From the NCBI RefSeq assembly GCF_013349995.1, contig NZ_JABVXF010000024.1:1-64000 (forward strand): 64,000 nucleotides of DNA, read 5' to 3'. The translations under genes were made by a program, and so were the position numbers. Positions 28,791 through 38,665 of the stretch are shown here, piece by piece. The notes beneath the pieces are model-generated. The model did no database searches. It was not told the origin of the DNA and saw nothing but the letters and a program-made list of their open reading frames with translations. Positions within the stretch are counted from its first letter, which is position 1; each line of letters starts with the position of its first letter. This DNA is from Pseudoalteromonas sp. 0303 (lineage in GTDB: Bacteria > Pseudomonadota > Gammaproteobacteria > Enterobacterales > Alteromonadaceae).

Positions 28791-29513
28791 ATGATCACAC
28801 CAGCATGGACTGCCCCAAACTCTGTTAGCGCGCTGAGTACCACCCGACAGGGCGGTGTTTCGGTTGCACCCTTTGATAGTTTTAATGTGGGTTTACATGT
28901 TGGTGATGATGAGCAAGCCGTGCTTGCAAATCGTGCCTTACTTGCAAATCAGCTGCCTAATCCTGCTGTGTGGTTAAACCAAACACATAGCAGCGATGTA
29001 GTCGTAATTGATGAGCAGTCTGACTTAAGCCAAGTACGCTCTGCTGATGCGCTTTACACCCGTTTAATAAAGCAGCCGCTGGCGATAATGACCGCAGACT
29101 GTTTACCAGTATTGCTTTGCTCGAGTTCTGGGGATGAAGTCGCTGCTGTCCATGGTGGCTGGCGTGGTTTAGCGCAAGGTATATTGGCAAACACGGTTTC
29201 GCACTTTCAAGCGCCAGCAAGCGATATCATTGCTTGGTTAGGCCCAGCCATCGGTCCTTTACAATTTGAAGTTGGGCAAGAAGTTAAAGAGTGTTTTTGC
29301 TCACAAAACCCAGAGCATCAACAAGCTTTTACAGCCAAGCACGAAAAATACATGGCTGATATCTATTTACTAGCACGCCAGCAATTGGCACAATTAGGTG
29401 TGGTCAAAATATATGGTGGTGAGCACTGCACCGTCACTGAAAAATCACTGTTTTTCTCTTATCGCCGCGATGGACAAACAGGCCGTATGGCTAGCTTGAT
29501 CTGGCGCAATTAA
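28791..29513 (+). CDS. pgeF: Purine nucleoside phosphorylase / peptidoglycan editing factor PgeF (YfiH)
   Basis: The 240-aa cytosolic protein has the zinc-site blocks NQTHSSDVV, MTADCLPVLL and HGGWRGLAQG (His, Cys, His). The family was described as laccase-like, as a purine nucleoside phosphorylase, and as an editing factor that keeps L-Ser out of the peptidoglycan stem. It is coupled to rluD and precedes clpB, as in E. coli. Confidence 0.93.
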   Translation: MITPAWTAPNSVSALSTTRQGGVSVAPFDSFNVGLHVGDDEQAVLANRALLANQLPNPAVWLNQTHSSDVVVIDEQSDLSQVRSADALYTRLIKQPLAIMTADCLPVLLCSSSGDEVAAVHGGWRGLAQGILANTVSHFQAPASDIIAWLGPAIGPLQFEVGQEVKECFCSQNPEHQQAFTAKHEKYMADIYLLARQQLAQLGVVKIYGGEHCTVTEKSLFFSYRRDGQTGRMASLIWRN

Positions 29514-29547
29514 TACGCCTTTTTTGCGATTAAATTTTCTTCTTTTA

Positions 29548-29576
29548 CTTGAACAAATCACTAAGCATACCCATTA
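29548..29576 (+). promoter_or_regulatory. Candidate heat-shock (sigma-32) promoter of clpB
   Basis: CTTGAAC at 29548-29554 and ACCCATTA at 29569-29576, 14 bases apart, resemble the sigma-32 consensus (CTTGAA and CCCCATNT boxes). The element lies about 36 bases before the clpB start, in the right place for its own promoter. Confidence 0.55.
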
Positions 29577-29611
29577 ATTAAGCAATTAGATTTTTTAATA
29601 GGTAAACCCTT

Positions 29612-32188
29612 ATGCGTTTAGATAGATTTACAAGTAAATTTCAATCTGCGCTTTCAGATGCGCAGTCATTAGCACTTGGGCGCGATCATCAATTTATTGA
29701 GCCTGTGCATTTAATGTATTCATTGCTTCAACAAAATGGTTCAAGTGTGCGTGCGTTACTTGCACAAGCAGGCGTCAGTGCTGATGAGTTAAACACTAAG
29801 TTATCCCAAGAAATCGAAAAACTGTTTAAAGTTGAAGGTATTGGTGGCGATGTTCAGCTGTCAAATAACCTGATTTCGTTAATTAACTTATGCGATAAAT
29901 ATGCTCAAAAACGAAAAGATAAATTCATTTCGAGTGAGTTGTTTGTTCTTGCCGCGTGTGATGATAAAGGTCCATTAGGTGACATTTTTAAAGCGCTGAA
30001 TATTACTTCTAGCAAGATTGAAGCTGCAATTGAAGCCATTCGTGGTGGCCAAAAAGTAGAAGACCCAAATGCTGAAGAAACTCGTCAGGCATTAAAAAAA
30101 TTCACCATCGATTTAACTGAGCGAGCAGAGCAAGGTAAGCTTGACCCTGTCATTGGTCGTGATGACGAAATTCGTCGTACTATCCAAGTATTACAACGCC
30201 GCACTAAAAATAATCCGGTATTAATTGGTGAGCCAGGTGTGGGTAAAACAGCGATTGCTGAGGGCCTTGCACAACGTATTATCAATGGTGAAGTACCTGA
30301 AGGTTTAAAAAACAAGCGAGTATTATCCCTTGATTTAGGTGCTTTGGTTGCTGGTGCTAAATATCGTGGTGAATTTGAAGAGCGTTTAAAATCAGTATTG
30401 AATGAACTTGCCAAAGAAGAAGGCCAAGTCATCCTCTTTATTGATGAAATCCATACTATGGTAGGCGCAGGTAAAACAGACGGTGCAATGGATGCGGGTA
30501 ATATGTTAAAGCCTGCACTTGCCCGTGGTGAGTTACATTGCGTGGGTGCCACAACCCTTGATGAATATCGTCAATACATCGAAAAAGATGCGGCACTTGA
30601 GCGTCGTTTCCAAAAGGTGTTTGTTGATGAACCATCGGTTGAAGACACCATTGCAATTTTACGTGGTTTAAAAGAGCGTTATGAGCTGCATCACTCAGTT
30701 GATATTACCGATCCGGCCATTGTTGCCGCGGCGCAGTTGTCGCACCGTTACATCAGCGATCGCCAATTACCAGATAAGGCAATAGATTTAATTGACGAAG
30801 CGGGTTCTTCAATTCGTTTGCAAATTGACTCAAAACCAGAGTCTTTAGATAAGCTAGAGCGTCGTATTATTCAGTTAAAACTGGAAGATAATGCGTTGGC
30901 GAAAGAAAAAGATGAAGCGAGTCAAAAGCGCCGCACTGAAATGCAAGAACTGATCACTGAACTTGAAGCGCAATACCGCGAACTAGATGAAGTGTGGAAT
31001 GCTGAGAAGGCCTCACTGCAAGGCACGCAAGTTATCAAAGCAGAACTTGAGCAGGCACGTCTTGATTTAGATGTGGCACGCCGTGCCAGCGATTTACAGC
31101 GTATGTCTGAACTGCAATATGGTCGTATCCCTGAACTTGAGCGCAAACTCGACCTTGCTTCACAAGCAGAAATGCAAGAAATGAGCTTGCTTAAAAACCA
31201 AGTAGGTGAAGACGAAATCGCTGAGATTTTATCGCGTTGGACAGGTATTCCGGTATCGAAAATGCTGCAAGGTGAACGTGAAAAGCTTCTGCAAATGGAA
31301 GATCAATTACACCACAAAGTGATTGGTCAAGATGAAGCCGTTGTAGCTGTTGCGAATGCAATTCGCCGCTCTCGCGCAGGACTTGCTGATCCAAATCGCC
31401 CAATCGGTTCATTCCTATTCTTAGGCCCGACAGGGGTAGGTAAAACTGAGCTGACCAAAGCACTAGCCAGTTTCATGTTTGACACTGAAGATGCCATGGT
31501 GCGCATTGATATGTCGGAGTTTATGGAGAAACACTCGGTGGCACGTTTAGTCGGTGCACCTCCGGGTTATGTTGGCTATGAAGAGGGTGGCTATTTAACT
31601 GAAGCGGTACGCCGTCGTCCGTATTCTGTCATTTTATTGGATGAGGTCGAAAAAGCGCACCCTGATGTATTTAACATCTTACTGCAAGTTCTTGATGATG
31701 GCCGCTTAACGGATGGTCAGGGCCGTACCGTTGATTTTAAAAATACGGTGATAATCATGACCTCTAACTTGGGTTCGGATATTATCCAAGAGCAAGCAGG
31801 TTCAAATGATTATGCCGGGTTAAAAGAAAAAGTGATGGGCGTATTAGTCAGTCAGTTCCGCCCTGAGTTTATTAACCGCATCGACGAAACCGTGGTATTC
31901 CATCCACTTGCTAATGAGCACATTAAGGAAATTGCTGACATTCAGTTAAGTAAGCTACGTGAGCGATTAACTGAAAAAGGCTACATTCTTGAAGTTACGG
32001 ATGCAGCTTTAGACCGCATCGCTGAAAGTGGTTTTGATCCTGTTTATGGGGCAAGGCCTTTAAAACGAGCTATTCAACATACCATTGAAAATCCGTTAGC
32101 ACAGCGTCTGCTCGGTGGCGATTACCAACCAGGTGCCATCATCCATATTGATGCTGATGAGAATGGACTTGTTTTCTCGAGTCGTTAA
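29612..32188 (+). CDS. clpB: ATP-dependent disaggregase ClpB
   Basis: The 858-aa Hsp104-type AAA+ protein has the Clp N-domain (residues 1-145), the first ATPase with GEPGVGKT near 206, a coiled-coil middle domain rich in Glu/Lys (about 410-525), and the second ATPase with GPTGVGKT near 605 and the [28 protein letters not shown] region. It resolves protein aggregates with DnaK. Length matches E. coli ClpB (857). A sigma-32-like promoter lies just upstream. Confidence 0.97.
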   Translation: MRLDRFTSKFQSALSDAQSLALGRDHQFIEPVHLMYSLLQQNGSSVRALLAQAGVSADELNTKLSQEIEKLFKVEGIGGDVQLSNNLISLINLCDKYAQKRKDKFISSELFVLAACDDKGPLGDIFKALNITSSKIEAAIEAIRGGQKVEDPNAEETRQALKKFTIDLTERAEQGKLDPVIGRDDEIRRTIQVLQRRTKNNPVLIGEPGVGKTAIAEGLAQRIINGEVPEGLKNKRVLSLDLGALVAGAKYRGEFEERLKSVLNELAKEEGQVILFIDEIHTMVGAGKTDGAMDAGNMLKPALARGELHCVGATTLDEYRQYIEKDAALERRFQKVFVDEPSVEDTIAILRGLKERYELHHSVDITDPAIVAAAQLSHRYISDRQLPDKAIDLIDEAGSSIRLQIDSKPESLDKLERRIIQLKLEDNALAKEKDEASQKRRTEMQELITELEAQYRELDEVWNAEKASLQGTQVIKAELEQARLDLDVARRASDLQRMSELQYGRIPELERKLDLASQAEMQEMSLLKNQVGEDEIAEILSRWTGIPVSKMLQGEREKLLQMEDQLHHKVIGQDEAVVAVANAIRRSRAGLADPNRPIGSFLFLGPTGVGKTELTKALASFMFDTEDAMVRIDMSEFMEKHSVARLVGAPPGYVGYEEGGYLTEAVRRRPYSVILLDEVEKAHPDVFNILLQVLDDGRLTDGQGRTVDFKNTVIIMTSNLGSDIIQEQAGSNDYAGLKEKVMGVLVSQFRPEFINRIDETVVFHPLANEHIKEIADIQLSKLRERLTEKGYILEVTDAALDRIAESGFDPVYGARPLKRAIQHTIENPLAQRLLGGDYQPGAIIHIDADENGLVFSSR

Positions 32189-32202
32189 TTAGCCCTAAAA
32201 AC

Positions 32203-32234
32203 AAAAGCCGCATCAATTATGATGCGGCTTTTTT
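32203..32234. terminator. Bidirectional terminator between clpB and the chemoreceptor gene
   Basis: AAAAGCCGCATC (to 32214) pairs with GATGCGGCTTTT (from 32221) around six bases, with A-run and T-run flanks. Confidence 0.92.
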
Positions 32235-32247
32235 GTATCAGTTAAGT

Positions 32248-33795
32248 TTAAACTTTAAAGGTTAACAGCATATCGTTAACTTTGCGTGAGCCTTCAACAA
32301 GCCCCGCTGCATCTTTAGCTACGTTGTAGCTAAGCTTCAAGTTCTCTTCGCTGTGTCCTTTAATGCTTTCTACATTTTCGCGTATATCGGTGCTGACAAC
32401 TTGTTGTTCCTCAGCAGCCGTCGATATCTCAGTGGCAAGACCTGATATTTCATCAATTTGCGCGAAGATGCTCGCAAGCTCAGTTTGAGTGTGTGCAGTC
32501 GTATCAACACAACTATCTGCTTGCGCTTTAGTTGATTGCATCACTTTAGACCAGCGAAATAACGTATCTTGGATCTCTTTAATTGAGCTATGTATTTGTG
32601 CTGTTGCATTTTGAGTACGTGAAGAAAGTGCGCGTACTTCATCTGCTACAACCGCAAAACCTCGGCCATGCTCACCGGCACGTGCTGCTTCAATTGCTGC
32701 ATTCAGCGCTAATAAGTTTGTTTGTTCAGCAATGCCTTCAATCTCACTCATTACTTGGCCTATTTTGTCTGCTTCACTAGCAAGAGAATTAGCGGTAGTG
32801 GCTGCTTGCTCTACTTGGTTAGCTAGATCAGACACCATGCTGCTATTATCTTCAATATGCAGTTTGATATCGTTACAGCTTTGGTAAGTGGTTTTAACCT
32901 TATCAGCAGTGTGATGAGTATTTGCTGAAATTTCGCCAATAGTCGCACTCATTTGTGTCATTGCCGTAGCAATATCACTTAAACGTTGGCCTTGTGCAGC
33001 AATACCTTGCTCGGTTTGTGACGATTGTTTATCTAAGTTAGTAGCAATGTCTTTGAATGAGTAAGTAGAGTCTTTCACGCGACCCAATACAGTTCTAAGC
33101 TTAGCGAACAACATCTGCTGATTATAGGCAGCAATACTAAATGGATGAGAGCCCGAATACACATAACGTGAGACTGAATCAAACTCTGCACGTTGCTGCT
33201 TTAAGTGGCTTGGCGTAACAACCAGTTCGTCATAATTTAGCGCAAAAAGTAGTGCTAAAAGGACACATGCGATTAAAGCAACCATCCATGAGGTGGTCAT
33301 TGCTAACCCAGTAATACCTGCAAGCAATAAAATCGCAGACACTATTTGTCTAAGTGAAATATTCTCACGAAATGATGCGATTGATTTACCGCCATTTATT
33401 TTAGTGTACAGTGCCATCGCACGGGTTTTTAATTGCTCAGATGGCTTGGTACGCACTGATTGATAGCCAACTAGCTGGCCATGCTCATAAATAGGCGTAA
33501 CGAACGCATCGACCCAATAGTAGCGACCATCTTTACAGAGGTTTTTTACCATGCCACGCCAAGAGTGGCCCTCTTTAAGTTTTTCCCACATCTCTTTAAA
33601 TGCCGCTTTAGGCATATCAGGGTGGCGTACAATATTATGATTTTTTCCGAGAAGCTCTTCTTCGGTGTAACCTGCTATAGTACAAAATTCCTTATTTACG
33701 TATGTGATTACACCGCGTAAATCTGTGGTAGAGACAAGCTCTTGGTTATCAGAGTATGTCACTTCTTGATTGACGATTTCTTGCCCACGACGCAT
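32248..33795 (-). CDS. Aer-like methyl-accepting chemotaxis protein with N-terminal PAS domain
   Basis: The 515-aa receptor has a cytosolic PAS domain (about residues 10-120; [37 protein letters not shown]), a hydrophobic hairpin near 148-190 with no periplasmic sensor region, and a C-terminal MCP signalling domain whose tip reads [23 protein letters not shown]. This is the plan of Aer, an FAD-binding redox and energy sensor. Flavin binding is inferred. It would signal through CheA/CheW to the flagellar motor. It is monocistronic; a strong terminator follows. Confidence 0.9.
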   Translation of the reverse strand: MRRGQEIVNQEVTYSDNQELVSTTDLRGVITYVNKEFCTIAGYTEEELLGKNHNIVRHPDMPKAAFKEMWEKLKEGHSWRGMVKNLCKDGRYYWVDAFVTPIYEHGQLVGYQSVRTKPSEQLKTRAMALYTKINGGKSIASFRENISLRQIVSAILLLAGITGLAMTTSWMVALIACVLLALLFALNYDELVVTPSHLKQQRAEFDSVSRYVYSGSHPFSIAAYNQQMLFAKLRTVLGRVKDSTYSFKDIATNLDKQSSQTEQGIAAQGQRLSDIATAMTQMSATIGEISANTHHTADKVKTTYQSCNDIKLHIEDNSSMVSDLANQVEQAATTANSLASEADKIGQVMSEIEGIAEQTNLLALNAAIEAARAGEHGRGFAVVADEVRALSSRTQNATAQIHSSIKEIQDTLFRWSKVMQSTKAQADSCVDTTAHTQTELASIFAQIDEISGLATEISTAAEEQQVVSTDIRENVESIKGHSEENLKLSYNVAKDAAGLVEGSRKVNDMLLTFKV

Positions 33796-34187
33796 ATGAG
33801 TCCTCGAAATATACTTTTTTATGGTGTGCGGATTATAGTCTCAGAAAAATGTAAGGGAAGGGGTGGCGTAGTGTTAACAGTGATACTTTTAATAATTTCA
33901 CCTTCCCTTTGATCTAAAACAATATCTTGTCTGAATTATTATGTTTAGCCTCAGTCTTTTATATTAGTTAAAAGACCTAATATCCTCAAGGAAAAAGCCT
34001 AAATTGTATTTTTAACCGTTTTAGCAACAATGAAGTGCCACCAAAGCAATTGTATATTGTGACTCACAATGGCAAGATTGAGCTTCAAGTGTATGGGTAA
34101 ATAATGAAACTGATGTTTCTGACTTGAGTAATTGTTTTTTGCCCCCATACACTTAGGATTACAGCCACGCGGCTCGAGGAAGCATTT
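33796..34187. other. 392-bp intergenic region upstream of gshA with several inverted repeats
   Basis: There is no convincing gene. AAGGGAAGG (33853-33861) and CCTTCCCTT (33901-33909) are inverted arms near the chemoreceptor start. Closer to gshA is a perfect 11-bp inverted repeat (34087-34097 with 34144-34154) described separately. A 66-codon minus-strand frame here has no ribosome binding site or recognisable product. Confidence 0.6.
34087..34175 (+). promoter_or_regulatory. Possible structured leader upstream of gshA
   Basis: AAGTGTATGGG (34087-34097) and CCCATACACTT (34144-34154) are perfect inverted arms. Inside is a small hairpin (GAAAC-TGAT-GTTTC), and a second small hairpin (AGCC-ACGC-GGCT) stands just before the GAGGA ribosome binding site. 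The arrangement could be a folded 5' leader that controls gshA translation, or an operator. Confidence 0.35.
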
Positions 34188-35762
34188 TTGATAAAACATG
34201 ATTTAAATAAAACGCTAGAAGCGTTAACGGCACAATTTCCTAACGCAATTAATGGGATTCAACGTGGTATCGAGCGAGAAGCATTAAGGATAAAACCAAG
34301 TGGTGTTATCTCTCAGCAAGGTCATCCACAAGGCGTTGGCAGCGCTTTAACGAATGATCATGTCACCACTGATTTTTCAGAATCATTATTAGAATTTATC
34401 ACGCCGGTTAGTACATCTGCAGAGCAAACACTCGCGCAGCTAAAAGACTTGCAAAAGTTCACCTTATCGCAGATGGGCGATGAGCTGTTATGGCCGATCA
34501 GTATGCCATGCTTTATTGAACATCAAGATGACATTGTACTTGCACAGTTTGGTGACTCAAACATTGGCCGCATGAAAACACTTTATCGTGAAGGCTTAAA
34601 GAACCGTTATGGTAGCATGATGCAGGCCATTGCTGGTGTGCATTTCAATATCTCTTTCCCTGAGAGCTTATGGCAAAGCCTATATAGCTTAAACGGTAAA
34701 CAAGGTACATTAGCTGACTTTATTTCGAGTGGCTATTTAGGGCTTATTCGTAACTTTAAGCGTGAGCTTTGGTTGATCAGCTTTTTATTTGGTGCATCAC
34801 CAGCATTATGTAGTTCATTCTTACAAGGGCGCGAAACTGATTTACCATTCAAAAAGCTAGGTAAAGGTACCCTTTATTTAGAAGTGGGCACAGCGCTGCG
34901 TTTGGGTAACCTTGGTTACACTAATAGTGCGCAATCGTCTTTACGTGTTATGTATAACTCACTAGAAGAATATGTAGCAGGCTTAAAAGAGGCAATTCAT
35001 ACGCCATCGGATATCTATGGTCATATTGATGATTACACGAGCGCGGAGCCAAAGCAGTTAAATAAAAATATTCTGCAAATCGAAAACGAGTTTTACTCGC
35101 CTATTCGCCCTAAGCGCAATGCAGCATCGGGCGAAACACCGACCGATGCATTACTTCGCGGAGGTATAGAATATATCGAAGTACGTGCGCTTGATGTTAA
35201 CCCGTTTAGTGAAACTGGTATCGATTTACAGCAAATTCGTTTCTTAGACGTATTCTTAACTTATTGCTTATTAAATGACTCGCCAGAAATGGATTGGCAA
35301 GAGCAAAAGTTAAGCACCACTAACCTTGATGCGGTTGTCAATGAAGGCCGAGCCCCTGAGCTAATGCTTAACAAGCAGGGTGAGATGGTGCGTCTAACTG
35401 ATTGGGCTGAGACAATTTTTACTCAGCTATCTGAAGTTGCCCGTTACATGGATAATGCATATGGCGTGAGTTATTACAGTGAAACCATAGCTGAGCTTGC
35501 AACTTGGGTGAACAGCCCAAGTAAAACTTTCTCTGGCAAATATGTTAATGCGCTGGCTAATGAGAACCAAGATAATGGTCATTTCGCTTTAGCACTTGCA
35601 CAGCAGTACAAGCAAAGCCACCTTGATGCTGATTACCAATTTTATGATCAAGCATTTTTGGCAAAGCAAGCGGCTGACTCTGTACTTAAAGAGCGTGAAG
35701 TTAAAGCAGCAGACAGTGTATCTTTTACTGCATTTTTAGATGACTATTTTGCTAAAGCTTAG
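34188..35762 (+). CDS. gshA: Glutamate-cysteine ligase
   Basis: The 524-aa enzyme, close in size to E. coli GshA (518), joins glutamate and cysteine in the first step of glutathione synthesis. Recognisable blocks are GIEREALRI at the start, FSESLLEFITP, MMQAIAGVHFNIS, GRETDLPF and YIEVRALDVNPF. The start is TTG at 34188, supported by GAGGA at 34176-34180; the nearby ATG at 34198 is out of frame. A weak start codon behind a structured leader suggests translational control. Confidence 0.94.
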   Translation: MIKHDLNKTLEALTAQFPNAINGIQRGIEREALRIKPSGVISQQGHPQGVGSALTNDHVTTDFSESLLEFITPVSTSAEQTLAQLKDLQKFTLSQMGDELLWPISMPCFIEHQDDIVLAQFGDSNIGRMKTLYREGLKNRYGSMMQAIAGVHFNISFPESLWQSLYSLNGKQGTLADFISSGYLGLIRNFKRELWLISFLFGASPALCSSFLQGRETDLPFKKLGKGTLYLEVGTALRLGNLGYTNSAQSSLRVMYNSLEEYVAGLKEAIHTPSDIYGHIDDYTSAEPKQLNKNILQIENEFYSPIRPKRNAASGETPTDALLRGGIEYIEVRALDVNPFSETGIDLQQIRFLDVFLTYCLLNDSPEMDWQEQKLSTTNLDAVVNEGRAPELMLNKQGEMVRLTDWAETIFTQLSEVARYMDNAYGVSYYSETIAELATWVNSPSKTFSGKYVNALANENQDNGHFALALAQQYKQSHLDADYQFYDQAFLAKQAADSVLKEREVKAADSVSFTAFLDDYFAKA

Positions 35763-35780
35763 TATGGTGAAGGCATAAAA

Positions 35781-35806
35781 AAACGCAGCCTAGGGAGGCT
35801 GCGTCA
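35781..35806. terminator. Hairpin after gshA
   Basis: ACGCAGCCT (35783-35791) and AGGCTGCGT (35796-35804) form a strong stem. It has an A-run before it but no T-run after, so it looks more like a minus-strand terminator although the upstream gene is on the plus strand. Confidence 0.55.
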
Positions 35807-35898
35807 AAGATTCTTCAGGGATGAAACAATGCTATACTGCTGCATTCATAAGTTCAGACTGACCTGATGAGAAAAAGTTCAGCGAGATCCATAAAAAA

Positions 35899-36507
35899 AT
35901 GAAAAAAAGTATAATTATTTTATCGCTGGCCGCATCTTTGGCTGGTTGTGCAACGGCTCCTCCTGAGCAACCTCATGATATATGTAAGATTTTTGAAGAA
36001 AAACCTGACTGGTACTACGATGCTCGTGATGCACAAGAAAAATGGGGTTCGCCAAAACATGTGCTAATGAGCATGATGTATCAAGAAAGCTCATTCCGCC
36101 ATGATGCAGCGCCACCAATGGAATATTTCTTGTGGGTAATTCCAATCGGACGTGCTAGCTCTGCATATGGCTACTCTCAAGCAAAAACCCCAACATGGTC
36201 AGATTACATTCGTGAAACAGGTAACAGCGGTGCAGACAGAGATGATTTTGATGATGCTATCGACTTTATGGCTTGGTTCGTTTACAAAACTCATAAAGTA
36301 AATGGTATATCGAAATGGGACGCCTACGCGCAGTACTTAAATTACCACGAAGGGTGGGGCGGCTATAAGCGAGGCACTTATAAAAGTAAAAAATGGCTAA
36401 TGAGCGTTGCTAATAAAGTTAAACATCGAGCTAGCCGTTATGGCGCACAACTCAAAAAGTGTGAAGCCGATTTAGACAAAAACTGGTTTGAACGTTTATT
36501 TAGTTAG
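35899..36507 (+). CDS. Lipoprotein with SLT (soluble lytic transglycosylase)-like domain
   Basis: The 202-aa protein has lipobox SLAGC with lipidated Cys17. The mature part has a lysozyme-like pattern: MMYQESSFRHD with the putative catalytic Glu63, ASSAYGYSQAKTPTWSDY in place of the usual GLMQ motif, and AYAQYLNYHEGWGGYKRG. It may cleave peptidoglycan glycan strands as an outer-membrane lipoprotein similar to the EmtA/MltC group, though it is much shorter. Activity is inferred from the motif order. It stands alone between gshA and queC. Confidence 0.78.
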   Translation: MKKSIIILSLAASLAGCATAPPEQPHDICKIFEEKPDWYYDARDAQEKWGSPKHVLMSMMYQESSFRHDAAPPMEYFLWVIPIGRASSAYGYSQAKTPTWSDYIRETGNSGADRDDFDDAIDFMAWFVYKTHKVNGISKWDAYAQYLNYHEGWGGYKRGTYKSKKWLMSVANKVKHRASRYGAQLKKCEADLDKNWFERLFS

Positions 36508-36554
36508 TAAATTAACACAGTTTTTGGATGTTAAATTTTTACAACATTGATTTA

Positions 36555-36589
36555 TAAAAAAGGCTATCAAATATTTGATAGCCTTTTTT
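36555..36589. terminator. Bidirectional terminator between the SLT-like gene and queC
   Basis: A perfect palindrome, AGGCTATCAAATATTTGATAGCCT, lies between an A-run and a T-run. Both convergent genes can use it. Confidence 0.9.
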
Positions 36590-36594
36590 ATGCT

Positions 36595-37251
36595 TTATTC
36601 GTATTCGAGAGGGTCTGTAACCTTATTTAATGCAAAGGCTTCTAAGCGCTCTTGGCAAGCCCCACATTTACCACAGGCTTTATCGCGGCCGTTGTAACAG
36701 GTCCATGTTTGGCTGTAATCAAGACCCATTTTTAAACCGTCTGTCAAAATGTCGATTTTGGTATTGTTTAGGTACGGGCTGAAAATTTCAACAGCGTCGT
36801 AGTTGGCAATACGGCAAACATCATCCATTTTTTGTACGAACTCAGGGCGACAGTCCGGGTAAATTGCATGATCGCCTGAATGGGCACCGTAATAAACTTT
36901 ACTAGCTTTTAAAGACACCGCATAACCTACAGCAAGTGATAGTAAAATCATGTTGCGGTTAGGCACAATTGTGCTCTTCATGCTTTCTTCTTCGTAGTGA
37001 CCTTCTGGTACTTCGATATCATCAGTTAGTGATGAGCCACCAATCAACTGGTTGATTGCTGAAATATCAACAATCTTGTGAGAAACACCTAACTTTTCAC
37101 ATACTTGAGCTGCTACTTTAAGCTCTTTAACATGACGCTGGCCGTAGTCGAAAGACAGGGCATATACTTCATGGCCTTGTTGCAGGGCTTTATTTAATAC
37201 GGTAAACGAGTCCATACCGCCGGAATAAATCACAACTACTTTTTGCGTCAT
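36595..37251 (-). CDS. queC: 7-cyano-7-deazaguanine synthase
   Basis: The 218-aa enzyme makes preQ0 from 7-carboxy-7-deazaguanine, ammonia and ATP. The PP-loop YSGGMDSFT is near residues 9-17 and a zinc-binding Cys cluster [15 protein letters not shown] is near 190-204. It is divergent from queE, which makes its substrate, so the two share a promoter region. The intergenic region shows no recognisable preQ1 riboswitch. Confidence 0.96.
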   Translation of the reverse strand: MTQKVVVIYSGGMDSFTVLNKALQQGHEVYALSFDYGQRHVKELKVAAQVCEKLGVSHKIVDISAINQLIGGSSLTDDIEVPEGHYEEESMKSTIVPNRNMILLSLAVGYAVSLKASKVYYGAHSGDHAIYPDCRPEFVQKMDDVCRIANYDAVEIFSPYLNNTKIDILTDGLKMGLDYSQTWTCYNGRDKACGKCGACQERLEAFALNKVTDPLEYE

Positions 37252-37397
37252 ATCTGTTTTGCTCTTACTTTTGATAGAGGTTTACTTCAGGGCGCGATAT
37301 ACTACACGGCTCGGGCCTAAATAACAATTTTTGCGCGTGTTTTTGGTTTTTTTGATGGTATGTATTTTATACCGTTGCGTCGTAAGTGAGATGTCTT

Positions 37398-38063
37398 TTG
37401 TACAAAATTAACGAAGTGTTTGAAACAATTCAAGGTGAAGCGAGTTTTACGGGTACACCTTCAATCTTTTTACGTTTACAAGGCTGCCCAGTGGGTTGTG
37501 CTTGGTGTGATACAAAACAAACATGGGACGTTGATAATGTATATAAAGTGTCACTTGATGACACTGTTGAGAAAAAAGCAGACTCAGATCATTGGGCTGA
37601 AGCTACAGCGGAGCAAGTGTTAGCGCTATTTAAAGAACGTGGCTACAACGCAAAGCATGTGGTGATCACCGGTGGTGAGCCTTGCATGTATGACCTAAAT
37701 CCAGTGTGTGAATTATTACACGCAAATGGCTATTCGACTCAAATTGAAACCAGCGGTACATTTGAAATTTTAGTCCCTGAGCAGACATGGGTGACTGTAT
37801 CACCAAAAATTAATATGCGTGGTGGCTATAAAGTATTACGCAGTGCAATGCAGCGTGCTGATGAGATTAAACACCCAGTGGCAATGCAAAAGCATGTGGA
37901 AGAGCTCGAAGATTTATTCTTAAAAACAGGTGTGAATCCGCGTTTAGTGTATCTACAACCAATTAGCCAAAAAACCTCAGCAACCAAACTTGCCATTGAA
38001 ACCTGTATTGCAAAGAACTGGCGTTTATCGGTTCAAGTACATAAGTATTTAGGAATTAGTTAG
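37398..38063 (+). CDS. queE: 7-carboxy-7-deazaguanine synthase
   Basis: This radical-SAM enzyme of the queuosine pathway has cluster cysteines in RLQGCPVGCAWCDTK and the VITGGEP block. Length from the TTG at 37398 is 221 aa and the start KINEVFETIQGE aligns with E. coli QueE. A GTG at 37386 would add four residues; I prefer 37398 because GTGAG stands seven bases before it and homologues start there. It ends before the terminator at 38125-38158. Confidence 0.93.
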   Translation: MYKINEVFETIQGEASFTGTPSIFLRLQGCPVGCAWCDTKQTWDVDNVYKVSLDDTVEKKADSDHWAEATAEQVLALFKERGYNAKHVVITGGEPCMYDLNPVCELLHANGYSTQIETSGTFEILVPEQTWVTVSPKINMRGGYKVLRSAMQRADEIKHPVAMQKHVEELEDLFLKTGVNPRLVYLQPISQKTSATKLAIETCIAKNWRLSVQVHKYLGIS

Positions 38064-38124
38064 GGTTTAGCCGTCAGCCGTCCCCGATAAAGTAGACACG
38101 GGGTTTAATATTTCTAGTTAAAAA

Positions 38125-38158
38125 CAAAAAAGCGTTGCACCATGGCAACGCTTTTTTA
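38125..38158. terminator. Bidirectional terminator between queE and bcp
   Basis: AGCGTTGC (38131-38138) and GCAACGCT (38145-38152) pair around six bases, with an A-rich left flank and a T-run at right. Confidence 0.92.
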
Positions 38159-38175
38159 CTATGTTCTCGTAACGA

Positions 38176-38655
38176 TCAATTCTGCGCTAAATAGTCCAAC
38201 ACCACCTGATGATGGTCTTTGGTTTTGAACTTATCAAACACATGTTTGATTTTACCGTCTTGGCCTACAAGGAAGCTAATACGATGAATTCCTTCGTACT
38301 CTTTACCCATAAACTTCTTATAGCCCCAAATACCAAAGGCATCAGCAATCGCGTGATCTTCGTCGGCTAGTAAATCAAAATTAAGCTCTTTTTTGGTTTC
38401 AAAATTCTTTAAACGCTTGATTGGATCTGGGCTGATACCCACAACACGCGTATTTAATTTAGCAAGCTCAGCTTTTTCATCACGTAAGTTCTCTGCTTGT
38501 ACAGTACAACCTGGTGTTGACGCTTTAGGGTAGAAATAAACCAGTACTTGCTGCTCTTTTAAAAGATCAGCTAGCACGATAGTTTCGTCATTCTGATTTT
38601 GTAAGCTAAAAGCAGGGGCTGTATCGCCTGCTTGTAATGGATTAATTGTTTTCAT
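38176..38655 (-). CDS. bcp: Thioredoxin-dependent peroxiredoxin (Bcp/PrxQ family)
   Basis: The 159-aa thiol peroxidase has the peroxidatic Cys50 in PKASTPGCTVQAEN. The resolving Cys that many Bcp/PrxQ proteins carry five residues later is Glu55 here, so this is a 1-Cys-type variant or resolves by another route. It reduces H2O2 and organic peroxides in the cytosol. It is downstream of gcvR on the same strand, 10 bases away, as in E. coli. Confidence 0.93.
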   Translation of the reverse strand: MKTINPLQAGDTAPAFSLQNQNDETIVLADLLKEQQVLVYFYPKASTPGCTVQAENLRDEKAELAKLNTRVVGISPDPIKRLKNFETKKELNFDLLADEDHAIADAFGIWGYKKFMGKEYEGIHRISFLVGQDGKIKHVFDKFKTKDHHQVVLDYLAQN

Positions 38656-38665
38656 GCTTTGCTCC

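Noticed and set aside
30085..30552. 155-codon minus-strand frame inside clpB
   Set aside because: It mirrors the clpB coding sequence in another frame, has no ribosome binding site and its product resembles nothing known.
33999..34199. 66-codon minus-strand frame upstream of gshA
   Set aside because: No ribosome binding site, no family features, and it covers the inverted-repeat leader of gshA.
37252..37397. Possible preQ1 riboswitch between queC and queE
   Set aside because: The genes belong to the queuosine pathway, but no preQ1-I or preQ1-II core (hairpin plus A-rich pseudoknot tail near a start) could be found.
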